Below, in pieces: positions 60,416 to 64,000 of a stretch of DNA of 64,000 nt (position 1 is the stretch's first letter; each line of letters begins with the position of its first letter). Made by a program: the position numbers and the translations under genes. Under the pieces are notes generated by a model. The model was given only the letters and a program-made list of their open reading frames with translations, had not been told where the DNA came from and searched no databases. Source of the DNA: Kocuria turfanensis (GTDB taxonomy: Bacteria; Actinomycetota; Actinomycetes; Actinomycetales; Micrococcaceae); the NCBI RefSeq assembly GCF_001580365.1, contig NZ_CP014480.1:992001-1056000 (forward strand). Direction: 5' to 3'.

Positions 60416-61609
60416 TCGGCCGGCGCCGGACCCGCCCGCGACGTCCGGGCGGGCCAGCGAGTGCGCGCGGTCCACGGTGGCCTGCCCGAGCACGCGGGTT
60501 CCCTGGTAGAGCACGACGGACTGCCCGGGGGCGACCCCGCGCAGCGGCTCCTCGAGCCGGACCACCAGCTCGGGCAGCGGGGCGCCGCCGTCCCCCTCGA
60601 CGAGCTCCAGGTGCGCCCGGGCGGCCACTGGGTCCCCGTGCGCACGGACCTGCGCGAGGACGGGGAACGACGCCGACGCCTCCCCCGCCGCGGCCCCGGG
60701 CCGCAGCACCGGCGCCGCCTCGGGCACGGGCGCCCCGGCCCAGGAGGGGCGGATCCCGCGCAGCTCGTCCACGGCGAGCATCGACTCCGGGCCCACGACC
60801 ACCTCGTTGGTCTTCGGCCGGATCTCCAGCACGAAGCGCGGCTTGCCGTCGGGGGCGGGGGTGCCGATCCGCAGGCCCTTGCGCTGGCCCACGGTGAACG
60901 CGTTGGCCCCGGGGTGGGTGCCGACGACGGTGCCCTCGACGTCGCGGATCTCGCCCTCGCGCATCTCGATGCGCTCCGCGAGCCAGCCGCGGGTGTCGCC
61001 GTCGGGGATGAAGCAGATGTCGTGGGAGTCGGGCTTCTGCGCCACGGACAGGCCGCGGCGGGCCGCCTCGGCCCGCACCTCGGCCTTGGACGGGGTGTCG
61101 GCCAGCGGGAGCAGCACGTGCTCGAGCTGCTCGGCGGTGAGCACCCCCAGCACGTAGGACTGGTCCTTGGCCCAGTCCGCGGCCCGGTGCAGCTCCCGCC
61201 GGCCGTCGGCGTCCTGGACGACCTTGGCGTAGTGGCCGGTGCACACGGCGTCGAAGCCCAGGGCGAGGGCCTTCTCCAGCAGGGCCGCGAACTTGATCTT
61301 CTCGTTGCAGCGCAGGCACGGGTTGGGCGTGCGCCCGGCGGCGTACTCGGCGACGAAGTCGTCGACGACGTCGGCCTGGAAGCGCTCGGAGAAGTCCCAC
61401 ACGTAGTAGGGGATGCCCAGCACGTCGGCGGCGCGCCACGCGTCCCGGGAGTCCTCGATCGTGCAGCAGCCGCGGGAGCCGGTGCGCAGGGTGCCGGGGG
61501 TGCGGGAGAGGGCCAGGTGCACGCCCGTGACGTCGTGGCCGGCGTCGACGGCCCGGGCCGCCGCCACGGCCGAGTCGACGCCGCCGCTCATGGCTGCCAG
61601 TACTCGCAC
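60413..61609 (-). CDS. mnmA: tRNA-specific 2-thiouridylase MnmA
   Basis: 398 residues from a GTG at 61609. ATP loop SGGVDS (8-13), catalytic C98 in [13 protein letters not shown] and C199 in [14 protein letters not shown] central connector domain and a C-terminal beta-barrel ([12 protein letters not shown] end) complete the fold. The enzyme makes 2-thiouridine at position 34 of tRNA for Lys, Glu and Gln. The sulfur donor, a cysteine desulfurase, is the next gene upstream. A hairpin between them (61672-61702) may limit read-through. An upstream CC at [11 protein letters not shown] lies in the substrate loop. Confidence 0.95.
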   Translation of the reverse strand: MRVLAAMSGGVDSAVAAARAVDAGHDVTGVHLALSRTPGTLRTGSRGCCTIEDSRDAWRAADVLGIPYYVWDFSERFQADVVDDFVAEYAAGRTPNPCLRCNEKIKFAALLEKALALGFDAVCTGHYAKVVQDADGRRELHRAADWAKDQSYVLGVLTAEQLEHVLLPLADTPSKAEVRAEAARRGLSVAQKPDSHDICFIPDGDTRGWLAERIEMREGEIRDVEGTVVGTHPGANAFTVGQRKGLRIGTPAPDGKPRFVLEIRPKTNEVVVGPESMLAVDELRGIRPSWAGAPVPEAAPVLRPGAAAGEASASFPVLAQVRAHGDPVAARAHLELVEGDGGAPLPELVVRLEEPLRGVAPGQSVVLYQGTRVLGQATVDRAHSLARPDVAGGSGAGR

Positions 61610-61671
61610 GGTCGGGTCCTTCCCCTGCGCGGGGGCAGGTGGGTCGGGGTCGGGGGTCGTGGGCTCAACGA

Positions 61672-61702
61672 CCCGGTGCCGGGGCCTATTCCCGGCACCG
61701 GG
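61672..61702 (-). terminator. Hairpin between the cysteine desulfurase and mnmA
   Basis: 12-bp perfect stem with a 7-base loop, 8 bases after the cysteine desulfurase stop. No T run. It could reduce transcription into mnmA. Confidence 0.5.
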
Positions 61703-61709
61703 GGGCGGC

Positions 61710-62915
61710 TCAGCCCGGGGGCGTGCCGGAGAGCCCGGCGCGCCGGGCCCGGGCGTGGACCTCGGGCAGCGCGTCGAGCAGGGCGTCGACGTCGGCCTCG
61801 GTGCTCGTGCGCCCCAGGCTGAAGCGCTGGGCCCCGCGGGCGGTGGCCTCGTCCAGGCCCATGGCCAGCAGCACGGAGGACGCCCGGGGCACCCCGGCGT
61901 GGCAGGCGGAGCCGGTGGAGGAGGCGATCCCGGCGCCGTCGAGCAGGAACAGCAGCGAGTCCCCCTCGCACCCGGGGAAGGTGAAGTGGGCGTTGCCGGG
62001 CAGCCGGGCACCCGTGTGCTCGGGGTCCTCCGGCCCGCGCAGGACGGCCTCCGGCACGACCCGCCGCACGCCCGCCACCAGGCGGTCGCGCAGGCCCGCG
62101 AGCCGCTCGGCCTCCTCGGCCCGCTCGGCCACGGCCTCCCGGGCCGCGACCCCGAAGCCGGCGAGCGCGGCGGCGTCGAGGGTGCCGGAGCGGATCCTGC
62201 GCTCCTGCCCGCCGCCGTGCTGGACCGGCGCGAGCCCCACCGCGCGCCCGGCCACGAGGGCTCCCGCGCCCACCGGTCCGCCCACCTTGTGCGCCGAGAC
62301 GGCCAGCGTGGTCAGCCCGGGCAGGTGCGCGTCGACGGGCAGGGAGCCGAAGGCCTGGACGGCGTCGCAGTGGAAGGGGACGCCGAACTCCTCGGCGAGC
62401 GCGGCCAGCTCCGCCACGGGCTGGACGGTGCCGACCTCGTTGTTGGCCCACATGACGCTCAGCAGCGCCACGGCGCCGGGGTCCCGGGCCAGCTCCGCCC
62501 GGACCGCGGCCGGGTCCACCCGGCCGGCGGCGTCGACGGGCAGGTGCACGGGCTCGGCGCCCTCGTGCTCGGCCAGCCACTCCACGGTCTCGGCGACCGC
62601 GGCGTGCTCCACCGAGGAGACGAGGATGCGGCGGCGGCGCGGGTCGGCCTCCCGGCGGTGCCGGTACAGGCCCTGCACGGCCAGGTTGTCGGCCTCGGTG
62701 CCCCCGGAGGTGAAGATCACCTCGACGGGGTCCGCGCCGAGGGCCGCGGCGACGTCGTCACGGGCCTGTTCGACCACCGTGCGTGCCGACCGCCCGGCCC
62801 GGTGCAGCGAGGAGGGGTTGCCGCCGCGGGCCAGCTGCTCGGTGACCGCGGCGAGCGCGGAGGGCCGCAGGGGCGCGGTGGCGGCGTGGTCGAGGTAGAC
62901 GGGACGGTGCGGCAC
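61710..62915 (-). CDS. Cysteine desulfurase, NifS/IscS family
   Basis: 401 residues from a GTG at 62915, decided by the TAGACT-N7-GTG arrangement. PLP-fold type [13 protein letters not shown] start, [16 protein letters not shown] (H104), [12 protein letters not shown], and the PLP lysine K210 in VSAHKVGGP. The sulfur-carrying Cys is C338 in [19 protein letters not shown], on the long loop form typical of the IscS/NifS class. It releases sulfur from cysteine for 2-thiouridine or Fe-S cluster formation. The next gene is MnmA, so tRNA thiolation is the likely main use. Divergent from trmL across a perfect palindrome. Confidence 0.93.
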   Translation of the reverse strand: MPHRPVYLDHAATAPLRPSALAAVTEQLARGGNPSSLHRAGRSARTVVEQARDDVAAALGADPVEVIFTSGGTEADNLAVQGLYRHRREADPRRRRILVSSVEHAAVAETVEWLAEHEGAEPVHLPVDAAGRVDPAAVRAELARDPGAVALLSVMWANNEVGTVQPVAELAALAEEFGVPFHCDAVQAFGSLPVDAHLPGLTTLAVSAHKVGGPVGAGALVAGRAVGLAPVQHGGGQERRIRSGTLDAAALAGFGVAAREAVAERAEEAERLAGLRDRLVAGVRRVVPEAVLRGPEDPEHTGARLPGNAHFTFPGCEGDSLLFLLDGAGIASSTGSACHAGVPRASSVLLAMGLDEATARGAQRFSLGRTSTEADVDALLDALPEVHARARRAGLSGTPPG

Positions 62916-62920
62916 GCCCT

Positions 62921-62969
62921 CCAGTCTACGGACGCCGGGCCGGGCGCCGGCCCGGCGTCCGTAGACTGG
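62921..62969. promoter_or_regulatory. Palindromic divergent leaderless promoter pair (cysteine desulfurase/trmL)
   Basis: Two 23-base arms with a 3-base centre (62944-62946) match perfectly. Each arm carries TAGACT (62928-62923 on minus, 62962-62967 on plus), and each is followed by 7 bases and a GTG (62915) or ATG (62975). The palindrome ends 5-6 bases from each start codon. Confidence 0.75.
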
Positions 62970-62974
62970 CGGGC

Positions 62975-63442
62975 ATGCTCCGCATCCTCTTCCACACCCC
63001 CGAGATCCCGGGCAACACCGGCAACGCGATCCGCCTGGCCGCCGTCACCGGGGCCGAGCTGCACCTCGTGGAGCCGCTGGGCTTCGACTTCGGCTCCGCG
63101 CACCTGCGCCGGGCCGGCCTGGACTACCACGACCTCGCCGTGCTCACCGTGCACCCCGACCTGGAGACGGCGTGGGCGGCGCTGGCCCCGGAGCGGGTCT
63201 TCGCCTTCACCACGGACGGGGAGCTGGCGCACACCGACGTCGCCTACCGCCCCGGCGACGTGCTGCTCTTCGGCCGCGAGTCCGTGGGGCTGCCCGCGGA
63301 GGTGAAGGCGGACCCGCACGTCACCGCGCGGGTCCGGATCCCGATGCTGCCCGCCCGCCGCTCCCTCAACCTCGCGAACTCGGCGTCCATCGCCGTCTAC
63401 GAGGCCTGGCGCCAGCTGGGCTTCGCCGGCGCCGGCCGGTAG
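62975..63442 (+). CDS. trmL: tRNA (cytidine(34)-2'-O)-methyltransferase TrmL
   Basis: 155 residues, a SPOUT-fold methyltransferase. It begins MLRILFHTPEIPGNTGNAIR (the PEIPGNTGN motif 1), then the motif-2 region VLLFGRESVGLPAEVKADPH and the knot motif IPMLPARRSLNLANSASIAV. It methylates the ribose of wobble position 34 in tRNA-Leu isoacceptors with S-adenosylmethionine. Length is typical (about 155). The divergent neighbour makes sulfur for wobble thiolation, so both flanks of the shared palindrome modify wobble bases. A GC hairpin follows the stop codon. Confidence 0.94.
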   Translation: MLRILFHTPEIPGNTGNAIRLAAVTGAELHLVEPLGFDFGSAHLRRAGLDYHDLAVLTVHPDLETAWAALAPERVFAFTTDGELAHTDVAYRPGDVLLFGRESVGLPAEVKADPHVTARVRIPMLPARRSLNLANSASIAVYEAWRQLGFAGAGR

Positions 63443-63463
63443 CCCGGCCGACGCCCGGCCGGG
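63443..63463. terminator. Terminator between trmL and the HtrA-type gene
   Basis: 8-bp GC stem with a 5-base loop, right after the TAG of trmL and just before the convergent stop. Confidence 0.6.
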
Positions 63464-63464
63464 A

Positions 63465-64000
63465 TCAGGACTGCTCGGCCGCGTCCCCGACGGTCACCTC
63501 GACGGTGCGCTCCTCGCCGTCGCGCCGGAACGTCATGCTGCCGGTCCCGCCGGCCGGCAGCTCCCGCACGGCCGCGGTGAGGGAGTTCGCGTCCTCGATC
63601 CGGTGCCCGTTGAACTCGGTGACGACGTCGTCGACCTCCAGCCCGGCCTCGTCGGCCGGCGAGCCCGGGACGACCTCGCGCACCACGGCGCCGTCGGAGA
63701 ACGCCCGGCTCTGCCCGTCCGCGGCGGGCGCGGCGCTGACGCTCGTGCCGAGGTAGCCGTGGCTGGCGCTGCCGTCCGCGATGATCTCCTCGGCCACGCG
63801 CCGGGCGGTGTCGATCGGGATCGAGAAGCCGACCCCGATGTTGCCGGCCTCCGTGGCGGCCCCGGCCGAGGCGATCGCCACGTTGATCCCGATCACCTCG
63901 CCGTCGGTGTTGATCAGCGGACCGCCCGAGTTGCCCGGGTTGATCGCGGCGTCGGTCTGCATCACGTTGAGGTAGACCGACGCCGCGGCGCCCTGCGAGC
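63465..64000 (-). CDS. HtrA/DegP-type S1C serine protease with PDZ domain, C-terminal part
   Basis: Only the last 177 residues are in the window; the frame stays open at base 64000 and continues to the right. The catalytic serine is present in [19 protein letters not shown], followed by [24 protein letters not shown] domain comes next ([41 protein letters not shown]). Such proteases are membrane-anchored or periplasmic-side quality-control enzymes in actinobacteria. Its His and Asp lie outside the window. Convergent with trmL. Confidence 0.92.
   Translation of the reverse strand, partial: SQGAAASVYLNVMQTDAAINPGNSGGPLINTDGEVIGINVAIASAGAATEAGNIGVGFSIPIDTARRVAEEIIADGSASHGYLGTSVSAAPAADGQSRAFSDGAVVREVVPGSPADEAGLEVDDVVTEFNGHRIEDANSLTAAVRELPAGGTGSMTFRRDGEERTVEVTVGDAAEQS

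Overview
The window is a 64 kb piece of a very GC-rich actinobacterial chromosome. By eye it is above 70% GC, with strong G/C wobble preference. Gene content and order fit Micrococcaceae, probably Kocuria or a close relative: mtrA-mtrB-lpqB, hpf and secA in one block, whiB1 facing a PdtaS-type kinase, aroA-rsgA-hisN beside sigR-rsrA, smpB-ssrA, and a Kgd-type 2-oxoglutarate dehydrogenase. The genus is an inference. Most of the window is core chromosome. There is no phage, insertion sequence, integrase, CRISPR array, rRNA or tRNA gene; the only RNA gene seen is tmRNA.

Layout. 1-3155: two overlapping CNNM/CorC-type membrane proteins and a GuaB1-type IMPDH/GMP reductase relative. 3223-8294: kgd, an SGNH-fold protein without the usual nucleophile, and the 24-residue ribosomal protein bL37. 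8333-13519: rsrA and sigR, divergent from a DoxX protein, aroA, rsgA and hisN. 13670-20346: a signalling island of four genes (a Gly/Gln/Tyr-repeat DUF4190 protein, a twin-FHA ABC transporter, a Ser/Thr kinase, and a membrane trypsin-like protein that has lost its catalytic His). 20632-24313: ssrA, smpB, a pyruvyl-transferase-like gene and prfB. 24383-26745: a GlgC-type enzyme and glycerol dehydrogenase. 26915-31594: a compact tad pilus operon; its cpaB- and cpaE-like partners lie apart at 45223-47246. 31983-42976: a glycerophosphodiesterase and a cell-surface polysaccharide locus with UDP-galactopyranose mutase, a galactofuranosyltransferase and an ABC-2 exporter. 43289-45175: whiB1 and a PdtaS-like kinase. 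47478-49978: a small HTH protein, a hypothetical protein, a LysM protein and an Rv3235-family protein. 50006-58788: secA, hpf, comF, lpqB, mtrB and mtrA. 58952-64000: a MetE-like protein, chorismate mutase, mnmA, cysteine desulfurase, trmL and the end of an HtrA-type protease.

Functional links. SigR/RsrA is a thiol-oxidative stress switch with a candidate self-recognised promoter. SmpB and tmRNA form the trans-translation pair. Cysteine desulfurase probably supplies sulfur to MnmA. Glf makes UDP-galactofuranose for the adjacent GlfT2-like enzyme, and the Wzm/Wzt-like pair would export a lipid-linked polymer. MtrAB-LpqB senses the envelope. The kinase and FHA-ABC pair resembles mycobacterial PknF-Rv1747 but carries an extra pseudoprotease.

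Regulatory signals. Many genes show a TANNNT -10 element 6 to 8 bases before an ATG or GTG, the architecture of leaderless mRNAs; these decide several starts. The strongest unexplained signals are a perfect 49-bp palindrome holding two divergent leaderless promoters (62921-62969), four repeats spaced exactly 10 bp apart before the LysM gene (48441-48480), nine 14-bp tandem repeats after it (49305-49431), and the kinase/FHA-ABC/pseudoprotease island.
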